A stretch of DNA of 53,632 bases from an uncultured Nocardioides sp. (GCF_946885725.1 NZ_CAMPGZ010000003.1:1-53632); one strand, 5' to 3'; positions 41,822 through 49,666 are shown, numbered from the stretch's first letter. The notes: generated by a model from the sequence alone, not told the origin. Made by a program: numbers and translations.

Positions 41822-42729
41822 CCCACCTGGCTCGGGGCCTGTGGGTCGTGCTCGCATCGCCGTACGACGACGACCTCGCACTCGACCACGACTCGCTGGC
41901 ACGCCAGCTCGACCTGGCCGCGTCGGTGTCCGCGCAGGGCGTGGTCGCGCTGGGTGTGTTCGGCGAGGCGGACGCCCTCTCGCGCGAGGAGCAGCGTGCC
42001 GTGGTGCGCACCGTCACCTCGTCGTACAGCGGCCCGGTCGTGCTCGGCCTCGCCGGCCGCACGACTGCGGTCGTGATCGAGCAGGCGCGAGACTGCATCG
42101 ACGCAGCGGCACAGCCGCCGGTCGCGCTGATGGTGCAGGTCAACAGCCCGCGCGCCGATGTCGTCGTGGACCACCTCACGGCTGTGCACCAGGCGACCGG
42201 GCTGCCGGTCGTGGTGCAGGACTACCCCGCGGTGTCCCACGTGCACATCGCGACCCACGCGCTGGTCGACGTGGTGCGCCGCTGCGCGCCGTTCGTCGCG
42301 GCGGTCAAGGCCGAGTCGGCACCGACCCCGCCCGCGATCGCGGCACTGACCGCAGCCCTCGAGGCGCCGGTGTTCGGCGGGCTCGGCGGCGTCGGCCTGG
42401 TCGACGAGCTGGCCTGCGGCGCGGCCGGAGCGATGACCGGGATGAGCCATCCCGAGGGACTCCGCGCCACGCTCGACGCGCACACGTCCGGTGGGTTCGC
42501 CGCGGCGCGCGACGCCTGGGCACCCTGGCTGCCGCTCGCGAACTTCGAGGGCCAGCTGCAGATCGGTCTCGCCCTGCGCAAGGAGATCCTGCGCCGCCGG
42601 GGCGTGCTCGCCACCGGACTGGTCCGACCACCCGCCGCCACGCTGCCGCCCGCGCTGCTGCCCGTCCTCGAGGCGCACCTCGCCCACCTCCCCCTCGACG
42701 TGAAGGAGACCCCATGGATCTCGGCCTGA
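41818..42729 (+). CDS. DapA-family aldolase/lyase (dihydrodipicolinate synthase-like)
   Basis: A 303-residue TIM-barrel class I aldolase. The Schiff-base Lys is in PFVAAVKAESAPTP and the upstream Tyr-containing strand is LPVVVQDYPAVSHV. The early GVFGEADALSREEQ replaces the usual G-T-T-G-E of true DapA, so lysine synthesis is not its job. It would cleave or form a C-C bond next to a 2-oxo acid. GTG start overlaps the oxidase stop. It overlaps the SDR by 16 bp. Confidence 0.82.
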   Translation: MTHLARGLWVVLASPYDDDLALDHDSLARQLDLAASVSAQGVVALGVFGEADALSREEQRAVVRTVTSSYSGPVVLGLAGRTTAVVIEQARDCIDAAAQPPVALMVQVNSPRADVVVDHLTAVHQATGLPVVVQDYPAVSHVHIATHALVDVVRRCAPFVAAVKAESAPTPPAIAALTAALEAPVFGGLGGVGLVDELACGAAGAMTGMSHPEGLRATLDAHTSGGFAAARDAWAPWLPLANFEGQLQIGLALRKEILRRRGVLATGLVRPPAATLPPALLPVLEAHLAHLPLDVKETPWISA

Positions 42730-43487
42730 CCGGCAAGATCGCCCTCGTCCTCGGCTCGACCGCCGGCCTCGGCCGCGCGTCCGCGGAGGCGCTCGCCGCC
42801 GAGGGCGCCAGCGTGGTCGTCGTCGGCCGGCGCCGGGAGCTGGTCGACGAGCTCGCCTCGTCGCTCCCCTCTGCGGCCGGCGTCGTCGCCGACCTCACCG
42901 AGCCGGACGCGCCCCAAAGGATCGCCGCCGCCGCGAGAGAGGCGTTCGGCCGCGTCGACGTGCTGGTGCTCAACGGCGGCGGTCCCCCGCCCGGCACGGC
43001 CGACCAGTTCGACGTCGAGGCCGCGCAGGCCGCCGTCGACCTGCTGCTCAAGCAGCACGTCGCGCTCGTGACCGAGCTGCTGCCCGCGATGCGCGAGGCC
43101 GGCTGGGGCCGCATCGTCGCGGTCGGGTCGAGCGGCGTGCAACAGCCGATCCCGACGCTCACCGCCTCCAACGTGGGCCGCGCCGCGCTGGCGGCGTACC
43201 TCAAGACGCTCGCGGGCGCGGTCGCCAAGGACGGCGTCACCGTCAACATGGTGCTGCCCGGCCGGATCGACACCGACCGCGTCGCCCAGCTCGACCGGGC
43301 TGCCGCCGAGAGCACCGGCACGACGCCCGGGGAGGCCCGGGCCTCGTCCGAGGCCCTCATCCCCGCCGGTCGCTACGGCCGCCCGGCGGAGTTCGCCGCG
43401 GTCGTCGCGTTCCTCGCCGGCGAGCCCGCCGCGTACGTCACCGGCGAGCAGGTCCGCGTCGACGGCGGCCTCGTCGCCGGCTACTGA
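42714..43487 (+). CDS. SDR-family oxidoreductase lacking the Tyr/Lys catalytic pair
   Basis: A 257-residue classical-length SDR. GSTAGLGRASAEALAAEGASV is cut to the cofactor motif (G14-S-T-A-G-L-G), the NAGG counterpart is NGGG and Ser139/Ser140 fit the catalytic Ser. At the Tyr-x3-Lys site the protein has L149-T-A-S-N153, so the usual proton donor is missing. The end, AYVTGEQVRVDGG, is family-typical. A group of SDRs with this L-x2-S-N pattern exists, of unclear mechanism. It overlaps the aldolase gene by 16 bp, so co-translation is likely. Confidence 0.82.
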   Translation: MDLGLTGKIALVLGSTAGLGRASAEALAAEGASVVVVGRRRELVDELASSLPSAAGVVADLTEPDAPQRIAAAAREAFGRVDVLVLNGGGPPPGTADQFDVEAAQAAVDLLLKQHVALVTELLPAMREAGWGRIVAVGSSGVQQPIPTLTASNVGRAALAAYLKTLAGAVAKDGVTVNMVLPGRIDTDRVAQLDRAAAESTGTTPGEARASSEALIPAGRYGRPAEFAAVVAFLAGEPAAYVTGEQVRVDGGLVAGY

Positions 43488-43529
43488 ACGTCCTCGACCA
43501 CCGCGTCCCCCGAGCCCCAGGAGACCCCC

Positions 43530-44378
43530 GTGCACCTCGCCACCATCGATCGTGACGGCCTCGACGTCCCGGTCGTCGTCGACCCGGACCGCGGCGTCGT
43601 ACCGCTGAGCACGCTCACCGACGACGCGCCACCGACGCTGCTCGCGCTGCTCGAGGACGGCCGGTGCGACGAGCTCGCCACGCTGGCCGCGAAGGCCGAC
43701 GACGCGGCGTTCACCGCTTCCGCGGACGTCCGGTTCACTGCGCCGTACCGGCGGCCGCGCAAGATCTGGGGCATCGGCCTCAACTACGTCGACCACGCCG
43801 CCGACCTGTCGGAGAGCGTGCCGGAAGAGCCGGCGTCGTTCATCAAGGGCGACCACACGATCATCGGCACCGGCGACCCGATCCCGATCCCGCCGCAGAG
43901 CGAGCGCACCACCGCCGAGGGCGAGCTGGGCCTGGTGATCGGCCGCGAGTGCCGCAACGTGTCGGAGGAGGACGCCCTCGACTACGTCTTCGGCGTGACG
44001 ACGATCCTGGACCAGACCGCCGAGGACATCCTGCAGCGCAACCCGCGCTTCCTGACCCGGTCCAAGAACTTCCCCGGCTTCTTCTCGTTCGGCCCCGAGA
44101 TCGTGCCGATGGCGGAGGTGCTGGACCGGTTCGGCGACATCGCGGACGTGGAGGTGTCGACGGTCGTCAACGGCGACGAGACCCGCACCAACACGGTCGC
44201 GCACATGCGCTACAGCCCGGCGTTCCTGGTCGCGTTCCACAGCGCGGTGATGCCGCTGTTCCCGGGCGACGTGATCTCGACCGGCACCCCGGGTGCGATC
44301 CACATCCGTCCCGGTGACGTGGCGGAGTGCCGCATCCCCGGGATCGGCGGGCTGCTGAACCCGGTGGTCGCCGGCTGA
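43530..44378 (+). CDS. fumarylacetoacetate hydrolase-family protein
   Basis: A 282-residue FAH-fold enzyme. The metal ligands are in TTAEGELGLVIGRE (E-x-E) and VTTILDQTAEDIL (Asp). The start is GTG 43530 with AGGAGACCCCC upstream. Family members hydrolyse C-C bonds of acylpyruvates or decarboxylate 2-oxo acids, which fits an operon that makes a 2-oxo acid by oxidation. It is the last gene of the operon that began at 33617; a gap with no strong terminator follows. Confidence 0.88.
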   Translation: MHLATIDRDGLDVPVVVDPDRGVVPLSTLTDDAPPTLLALLEDGRCDELATLAAKADDAAFTASADVRFTAPYRRPRKIWGIGLNYVDHAADLSESVPEEPASFIKGDHTIIGTGDPIPIPPQSERTTAEGELGLVIGRECRNVSEEDALDYVFGVTTILDQTAEDILQRNPRFLTRSKNFPGFFSFGPEIVPMAEVLDRFGDIADVEVSTVVNGDETRTNTVAHMRYSPAFLVAFHSAVMPLFPGDVISTGTPGAIHIRPGDVAECRIPGIGGLLNPVVAG

Positions 44379-44503
44379 GCCCGGCCTTGTCCGGTCGCGG
44401 CGGCGTCTCACCATCCGAGTGATCACCGTCCCGATCTCGCCGTTCCGCCTCATCCGACGGGGCGCCTGACCGAACATGGAAGGGCGACCCACGGGGAGGA
44501 ACG

Positions 44504-44923
44504 ATGACGTCACCGCTGCTCGACCGCGCGCACGGCCCGCTGCCGACGCGGCCGGTGCTGGTGGAGTACGCCGCTCGCCAGGTCGCCGCCGCCGTCGTCG
44601 TCGCCGGTGCCGCGCTCGTCGCGCACCGGGCCGGGCTCGGGTCGCACGTGTGGCCCTACGTCGTGATGGCCGGCGCGATCATCCCGCAGGTGCTGCTCGC
44701 CCTGGTCGCCCTCGGTGACGAAGAGCGCCGCAGCCGGATCCGCGCCACCGCGAAGCCCGCGCCCGTCCCCGCGCTGCTCTCGCTCGCCCTCGCCGTGACC
44801 GCCGCCGGCGGCTTCGTCGCCGGACAGCCCGGCGTCGCCGTCGCCGCCACCGTCATCGCCTCCGTCGGCCTCGCCGTCTCCGCGCTGCCGACCCACCTGC
44901 ACGTCCCGCGCCGGAGGCGCTAG
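44504..44923 (+). CDS. small membrane protein, function unknown
   Basis: A 139-residue protein with four hydrophobic segments. GGGGAGGAACG before ATG 44504 is an excellent ribosome site, so it is real. No domain is recognised. Its TAG stop directly abuts the stop of the converging gene (CTAGCTA at the junction), so the two transcripts must overlap. The 125-bp gap upstream probably holds its own promoter. Confidence 0.65.
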   Translation: MTSPLLDRAHGPLPTRPVLVEYAARQVAAAVVVAGAALVAHRAGLGSHVWPYVVMAGAIIPQVLLALVALGDEERRSRIRATAKPAPVPALLSLALAVTAAGGFVAGQPGVAVAATVIASVGLAVSALPTHLHVPRRRR

Positions 44924-45754
44924 CTACGTCTGACCGTGGTACGGCGGCCGGTACCACTCGGCGTACAGCAGCCCCCAGAACAGCCGCGGCAGCACCAGCG
45001 GGGTGATCGCGGTGAACACGATCAGGCCGAGGATGATCCCCAGAAGCGACCGGGTGCCGAACACCACCGCGATCATCCCGACCACGATCACCGCCGCCAG
45101 CAGGCTGCTCGCGATCTTGTAGGCCAGCGCGAACCGGTCGGCGATGGCCATCGCGCTCGCGAACCGGTGCTCGAGCTCGGCCACCACCTCGGCCGGTGTG
45201 GCGGGCGCCGGCACCGGCGTGCTCGGCGCCGCGGCGACGTACGCACGGTGCGCCTCGTCCAGCTCCTCGGGGTCGTCGGTCACGACGTCGTGGATGCGGC
45301 GGCCACGCGTCTGCGCGCGACGCATCTCCCCGCTGATGCTCGCCCGACGTCGCAGCCGCTCGGCCTTCTGCGGCCACGGCGGTACGTCGTCCCAGCGCCG
45401 CTGCGTCTCCACCAGCGACCCGTCGGCCATCCGGGTCGACGCGGTGACGGTCGGGAAGCCGTAGAACCAGGCCACCTCCACCATCACCAGCCCGTCCGGG
45501 CTGACCAGCACGACGCCGGGCCGCGCCATGCCCTCGCGCAGCATGTCGCGCTCCTCGGCGGCGTAGTCCTCGACGAACGCGTCGAGCCCCTCGCGCGGCA
45601 GCTGGCGGACCCGCGCCACCTGCCGGTAGCCGATCGCCTCGAAGCCGGCAACGATGTCCGGGTACGCCGGCTCCGGTACGTCGTTCCGGCCGGTGACGTC
45701 GTCGTACTCGATGGGCGGCTTCGGCACGTGCCCACCGTAGAGGTGGCTCGTCAC
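44924..45754 (-). CDS. membrane protein with large cytoplasmic N-terminal domain, function unknown
   Basis: A 276-residue protein. The first 210 residues are soluble and charged, including WFYGFPTVTASTRMADGSLV and an Arg-rich stretch RRASISGEMRRAQTRGRR. Two hydrophobic segments close the protein (IASSLLAAVIVVGMIAVVFG and LLGIILGLIVFTAITPLVL). No family is recognised. The start is uncertain: GTG 45754 would be nearly leaderless, while GTG 45727 has a GGTGGG nearby. It diverges from the structured region at 45824-45927. Confidence 0.6.
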   Translation of the reverse strand: MTSHLYGGHVPKPPIEYDDVTGRNDVPEPAYPDIVAGFEAIGYRQVARVRQLPREGLDAFVEDYAAEERDMLREGMARPGVVLVSPDGLVMVEVAWFYGFPTVTASTRMADGSLVETQRRWDDVPPWPQKAERLRRRASISGEMRRAQTRGRRIHDVVTDDPEELDEAHRAYVAAAPSTPVPAPATPAEVVAELEHRFASAMAIADRFALAYKIASSLLAAVIVVGMIAVVFGTRSLLGIILGLIVFTAITPLVLPRLFWGLLYAEWYRPPYHGQT

Positions 45755-45823
45755 GGCAGGGTGGAATACACCGGGGCAGGGCCTCGTTGTGCTCGTCAGC
45801 CGGTCCGGATCATGCCCCCGGGC

Positions 45824-45927
45824 CTCACCATCTGCCGCTGCGAGCGGCCACTCGCCGAGAGGCGGCTGACGGACCGGTGAGCACGAGCGTGCAGCCGCCC
45901 GCGGGGTAAGCCCCCGTCGGGCGGCTG
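45824..45927 (+). promoter_or_regulatory. structured RNA candidate with terminator/antiterminator geometry
   Basis: Within 45755-46036, where no gene is called, CTCACC (45824-45829) pairs with GGTGAG (45876-45881). Inside are stems GCCGCT/AGCGGC (45834-45848) and CGCC/GGCG with a GAGA tetraloop (45853-45864), giving a three-way junction. GGCGGCTG (45861-45868) is complementary to CAGCCGCC (45892-45899), which is also complementary to GGCGGCTG (45920-45927) in a terminator-like stem. Two short frames run through it: ATG 45812 to TGA 45880 (22 codons) and, overlapping as GTGA, GTG 45877 to TAA 45909 (10 codons). The next gene downstream is the broken one at 46037. Confidence 0.5.
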
Positions 45928-46036
45928 TTCGTCTTCAGGGCCGCGCGCCGCCTCATAGACCCGGCTCTCCGCATCGTTCTGGCACGACGACCGTGCCGCC
46001 TGCTGCCGGCCGCCGGCGGAAGGACGCGGGATCCCG

Positions 46037-46303
46037 ATGAGGTTCTGGCAGCTCCGGCAGAGGGCTCGGCAGCGGCGCGAGCAGGAGGCGGCCGAGACCG
46101 ACCTCGCGGGTGTCCGTGCGCTCGCCGACGAGGACGTCACCCAGCTCGGCGAGGAGCTCGCCCGCCTCGACGGCGAGGTGGCACGGCTCGACGAGGACGG
46201 CCGGGTCGACTACCAGAACGCGCACGACGCCTACGAGGCCGCGCAGCGCTCGGTGCCACGGATGCGCCGGCCGACGACATCGCGCCCGTTGTGGACACCC
46301 TGA
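46037..46303 (+). pseudogene. frameshifted remnant of an actinobacterial coiled-coil protein
   Basis: An 88-residue frame beginning MRFWQLRQRARQRREQEAAE, continuing as a charged helix to AYEAAQRSVPRM. After about 46264 the frame ends in Pro/Arg/Ser-rich noise. A shift of frame recovers PADDIAPVVDTLS (46265-46312), which I recall as the next stretch of the same protein family, and then homology ends at a junction with the sigma-like gene. It is therefore probably the N-terminal third of a longer conserved gene broken by a frameshift and a deletion. The recalled family match was not searched. Confidence 0.5.
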
Positions 46304-46338
46304 GTGGTCCCCCTCCTCGCCGGGCGCATCATGGACGA

Positions 46339-47232
46339 GTGGTGCTCTCGCCTCGGGCGCGTGCCGTCGCCGCCGAGGACGACTTCCGCGACCTGTTCGT
46401 AGCCACGTATCCCCGGCTTGTGGGCGCCGTCCTGTCCGTGGTCCACGACCGGGCATGTTCGGAGGACGCAGTACAGGACGCGTTCATCGAGCTGCACCGG
46501 CAGTGGAGCAGGGTCTACGCCGAGGAACAGCCGGAGGCATGGGTACGTCGGGTCGCTGTACGGAAGGCGCAATGCAGGGCCGCTGAGCGTCCTCGCCCCG
46601 AGGCGCAGGACGAGGTTCTCGCGACGGCCCCACCACCGGTGGACACCGACGAGGCGCTCGCGCGGACGCTGAACCGAGCCGGGAGGGGACGCGCAGGCCG
46701 GCGGATGGCAGGGGCACTCGCTGCAGCGGCTGCAGCCACCGTTGTCGCCGTGACCCTGGACGGCGGCGGCGCGGGCGGCGGGCCACCTGACATCGACCCG
46801 CCCGACCAGCGGCGCACCACCCCCAGGCAGTCCGTCCTCGACGGCACCTGGCGCTCGGAGCCGGTCTCATTCGCCGACATGGCTCGCCGGTTGCGTGCGG
46901 CGGGGCTCGGCGAGTGGGTGCCACATCTCCGCCGGCAGCTGCGTCCGTTCGACGCGCGCGAGGCACAGCTCGTGATCGAGGACGAGCAGGTGGCGTACCG
47001 GCTCCCCGGGCGCGTGGTCGAGCAGTGGGGGTTCAGCGACCGTGACGGCCGGCTCTTCCTCGTGGCCGCCAACGCCCAGACGTTCACCACCTACGCACTC
47101 ACCCTGAGTGACGACCGCCGGACCATGACGCTCGAGCTGCTGCGTCCCGGCAGCTTCACCTGGGGCGGCATCCCGCTCGAGGTCTACCAGACGGCGTACT
47201 ACACCACCGCGCCGTTCCACCGCGTCGACTGA
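46339..47232 (+). CDS. fusion: ECF sigma region 2 joined to a membrane-anchored partner domain
   Basis: A 297-residue frame. Residues 1-80 match the sigma-70 region 2 of the neighbouring SigE-like gene at 47363 (FRDLFVATYPRLVGAVLSVV, SEDAVQDAFIELHRQWSRV, EAWVRRVAVRKAQ). Residues 100-297 match the partner protein encoded at 47892 (VDTDEALARTL, hydrophobic 123-140, SVLDGTWRSEPVSFADMARRL, the final IPLEVYQTAYYTTAPFHRVD). All of sigma region 4 is missing at the seam near 46590-46635. It is thus a collapsed copy of a two-gene module. The start is GTG 46339 by alignment with copy 2; a GTG at 46291 is in frame too. Confidence 0.8.
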   Translation: MVLSPRARAVAAEDDFRDLFVATYPRLVGAVLSVVHDRACSEDAVQDAFIELHRQWSRVYAEEQPEAWVRRVAVRKAQCRAAERPRPEAQDEVLATAPPPVDTDEALARTLNRAGRGRAGRRMAGALAAAAAATVVAVTLDGGGAGGGPPDIDPPDQRRTTPRQSVLDGTWRSEPVSFADMARRLRAAGLGEWVPHLRRQLRPFDAREAQLVIEDEQVAYRLPGRVVEQWGFSDRDGRLFLVAANAQTFTTYALTLSDDRRTMTLELLRPGSFTWGGIPLEVYQTAYYTTAPFHRVD

Positions 47233-47362
47233 TCACCGACCCCGGCGCCGAGGCGGCCGAAAACTGGCGACGGCCCTAAAGGTTCACCGCTCGTCGCGTG
47301 TGTGGAACGGGTGGGAGGTGGGCTGGTTGGGGGCTTCTTCGGCGGCGCCGGCAGCGCGCATC

Positions 47363-47902
47363 ATGGGGGGCGTGGTGCTCTCGCCTCGGGCGCGCGCCGT
47401 CGCCGCCGAGGACGACTACCGCCGCCTCTTCGAAGCCGCCTACCCGCGGATCGTCCGCACGGTCTGGTTCGTCGTGCACGACCAGGCACTCGCCGAGGAC
47501 GTCGTCCAGGACGCTTTCGTCGAGCTGTACCGGCACTGGGGCAAGGTCAGCAGCTACGACCGCCCCGAGGCGTGGGTGCGTCGGGTCGCCGTCCGCAAGG
47601 CGCAGCGCGAGGCGGTCCGGGCCGCGCGGCGTCCGAGGATCGAGCGGCAGGCCGCTCTCGCCGACCCGAGCGCCGCTGCGCCGGACGCCGAGCTGCCGGA
47701 CCCGGAGCTGCGCGCGGCGCTCGTCCGGCTGTCGCCGCGCCAGCGGGCCGTCGTCGTACTGCACTACCTGGAGGACCTTCCGATGCGCGAGGTCGCGGAG
47801 CTCATCGGGTGCTCGGAGGCCACCGGGTTCGTCCACCTGCACGCGGCTCGCAAGCGCCTCGCCGAGCTGCTCTCGGAGGAGGTGGACACCGATGTCCGTT
47901 GA
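47363..47902 (+). CDS. ECF RNA polymerase sigma factor, SigE-like
   Basis: A 179-residue sigma-70-family factor with only regions 2 and 4. Region 2: YRRLFEAAYPRIVRTVWFVV, LAEDVVQDAFVELYRHWGKV. Region 4: VRLSPRQRAVVVLHYLEDLP and EVAELIGCSEATGFVHLHAA. It directs polymerase to a small set of promoters when released from inhibition. ATG 47363 aligns with the homologous start zone of the fused copy. It overlaps the membrane partner gene by 11 bp. Upstream (47233-47362) is probably an autoregulated promoter, but no clear ECF motif was picked. Confidence 0.9.
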   Translation: MGGVVLSPRARAVAAEDDYRRLFEAAYPRIVRTVWFVVHDQALAEDVVQDAFVELYRHWGKVSSYDRPEAWVRRVAVRKAQREAVRAARRPRIERQAALADPSAAAPDAELPDPELRAALVRLSPRQRAVVVLHYLEDLPMREVAELIGCSEATGFVHLHAARKRLAELLSEEVDTDVR

Positions 47903-48548
47903 CACGCGGGTCCGTCTGGGTCTCGAGGACGTCGGAACCGCCCTGCCACCGGTCGACATCGACGTCGCGCTGGCGCGCACGCTGGGTCGGGGACGCCGGT
48001 CCCGCACGCGGCGGCGGGTCACGGGGGTGCTCGCCGCCGCTGCGGGGGTGGCCGCCCTCACCGTCGCCGTCGCGCAGTACGGCGGTGGCCCGAACACCGC
48101 GCCTCCGGTGGTCGAACCGCCTCCCGACCGTGCCGCGCCCAAGACGACCGTGCTCGACGGCACCTGGCGCACGGAGCCGCTCTCGTTCTCCGACCTGGCC
48201 GCGCACCTGCGGGAGGAGGGCCTGGGCGACTGGGTGGACGAGCTGCGCGACGAGACGGGCCGCTTCTCCGGCGTCCGGGCGCAGATGACGTTGCGTGGGG
48301 AGGAGATGGACTTCCTCATCCGCGGTCACACTGAGGACAACTGGAGGTTCTCCGTCGAGGGCGACCGCCTCGCGTTCGTGAACATGACCGGCATGCTCAT
48401 CAGCGTCTTCGACGTGTCGCTCGACGACAACGGTCGCACGATGTCGCTGCGTCTGGAGACGCCTTCGACAGGGTCGTGGCACGGCATCCCGCACGAGGTC
48501 TACCACACGGCGTACTTCACCACCGTGTCGTTCGAGCGGGTCGACTGA
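47892..48548 (+). CDS. membrane-anchored partner of the sigma factor, candidate anti-sigma or sensor
   Basis: A 218-residue protein. A cytoplasmic part of about 40 residues (EDVGTALPPVDIDVALARTL) leads to one hydrophobic helix (VTGVLAAAAGVAALTVAVA), then a beta-rich outer domain with TTVLDGTWRTEPLSFSDLAA and a closing HGIPHEVYHTAYFTTVSFERVD. Overlap with the sigma gene and topology suggest anti-sigma function. The usual zinc or ASD motifs are absent, so an alternative sensory role is open. The outer domain is duplicated in the fused gene at 46339. Confidence 0.7.
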   Translation: MSVDTRVRLGLEDVGTALPPVDIDVALARTLGRGRRSRTRRRVTGVLAAAAGVAALTVAVAQYGGGPNTAPPVVEPPPDRAAPKTTVLDGTWRTEPLSFSDLAAHLREEGLGDWVDELRDETGRFSGVRAQMTLRGEEMDFLIRGHTEDNWRFSVEGDRLAFVNMTGMLISVFDVSLDDNGRTMSLRLETPSTGSWHGIPHEVYHTAYFTTVSFERVD

Positions 48549-48549
48549 C

Positions 48550-49656
48550 CTACTGGACGACGACCTCGACGCGCTGGAACTCCTTGAGCTCCGTGTAGCC
48601 GGTCGTTGCCATCGCCCGGCGCAGCGCGCCGACGAGGTTCATCGTGCCGTCCGCGACGCGCGACGGGCCGAACAGGATCTCCTGCAGCGTGCCGACCGTG
48701 CCGATCTCGATGCGCTCGCCGCGCGGCAGGTCGGCGTGCCACGCCTCGGAGCCCCAGTGGTAGCCGCGACCCGGCGCGTCGGAGGCGCGCGCCAGCGGGG
48801 AGCCGATCATCACCGCGTCGGCACCGCAGGCGATCGCCTTGGCCACGTCGCCGGAGCGGCCGATCGAGCCGTCGGCGATCACGTGCACGTAGCGACCACC
48901 GGACTCGTCGAGGTAGTCGCGCCGCGCAGCGGCCACGTCGGCCACCGCGCTCGCCATCGGCACCGCGACACCGAGCACCGTGCGCGTGGTGTGCGCGGCA
49001 CCGCCGCCGAAGCCGACCAGCACGCCGGCGGCACCGGTGCGCATCAGGTGGAGGGCGGCCTGGTACGTCGCGCAGCCGCCGACGATCACCGGCACGTCGA
49101 GCTCGTAGATGAACTCCTTGAGGTTCAGCGGCTCCGCCTGGCCCGACACGTGCTCGGCGGAGACGGTCGTCCCGCGGATCACGAACATGTCGACCCCGGC
49201 GTCGACGACGGTCTTGAAGTACTCCTTGGTGCGCTGCGGCGACAGCGACCCCGCGACGGTGACACCCGACTCGCGCATCTCGCGCAGTCGCGCAGTGATC
49301 AGCTCGGGCTTGATCGGCTCGGCGTAGATCTCCTGCAGCCGCTGCGTCGCCTGGGCACCGTGCAGTCCGGCCACCTCGGCGAGCAGGTCGGACGGGTCGT
49401 CGTACCGCGTCCAGAGCCCCTCGAGGTCGAGCACGCCGAGGCCGCCGTGCTTGCCGAACGCGACCGCGGTCTGCGGCGACATCACCGAGTCCATCGGGGC
49501 GGCGAGGATCGGCAGCTCGAACCGGTAGGCGTCGATCTGCCAGGCGACCGAGACCTCCTCCGGGTCGCGCGTGCGCCGGGACGGCACGATCGCGACGTCG
49601 TCGAAGGAGTACGCACGGCGTCCGCGCTTCGCGCGACCGATCTCGATCTCGACCAT
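48550..49656 (-). CDS. guaB3: GuaB3-family IMP dehydrogenase-like protein
   Basis: A 368-residue TIM-barrel protein of the actinobacterial GuaB3 group, which lacks the CBS pair of GuaB. Marks are RRAYSFDDVAIVPSRRTRDP, LAAPMDSVMSPQTAVAFGKH and VPVIVGGCATYQAALHLM. The S-I-C-T-T catalytic loop of GuaB is replaced here by RGTTVSAEHVSG. The gene lies two steps from guaB, in the conserved mycobacterial order guaB3-guaB2. Activity as an IMP dehydrogenase or GMP reductase should not be assumed. ATG 49656 was chosen by start of homology. Confidence 0.9.
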   Translation of the reverse strand: MVEIEIGRAKRGRRAYSFDDVAIVPSRRTRDPEEVSVAWQIDAYRFELPILAAPMDSVMSPQTAVAFGKHGGLGVLDLEGLWTRYDDPSDLLAEVAGLHGAQATQRLQEIYAEPIKPELITARLREMRESGVTVAGSLSPQRTKEYFKTVVDAGVDMFVIRGTTVSAEHVSGQAEPLNLKEFIYELDVPVIVGGCATYQAALHLMRTGAAGVLVGFGGGAAHTTRTVLGVAVPMASAVADVAAARRDYLDESGGRYVHVIADGSIGRSGDVAKAIACGADAVMIGSPLARASDAPGRGYHWGSEAWHADLPRGERIEIGTVGTLQEILFGPSRVADGTMNLVGALRRAMATTGYTELKEFQRVEVVVQ

Positions 49657-49666
49657 GGGGCGCAGT

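Noticed and set aside
44921..44926. Abutting stop codons of converging genes (CTAGCTA) considered as a restriction or attachment signal
   Set aside because: It is fully explained by TAG on each strand, and nothing around it is repeated.
48462..48482. Partial look-alike of the REP repeat in the sigma partner gene
   Set aside because: Only part of the core matches, the mirrored half is lost, and the homologous stretch of the fused copy lacks it; probably chance.
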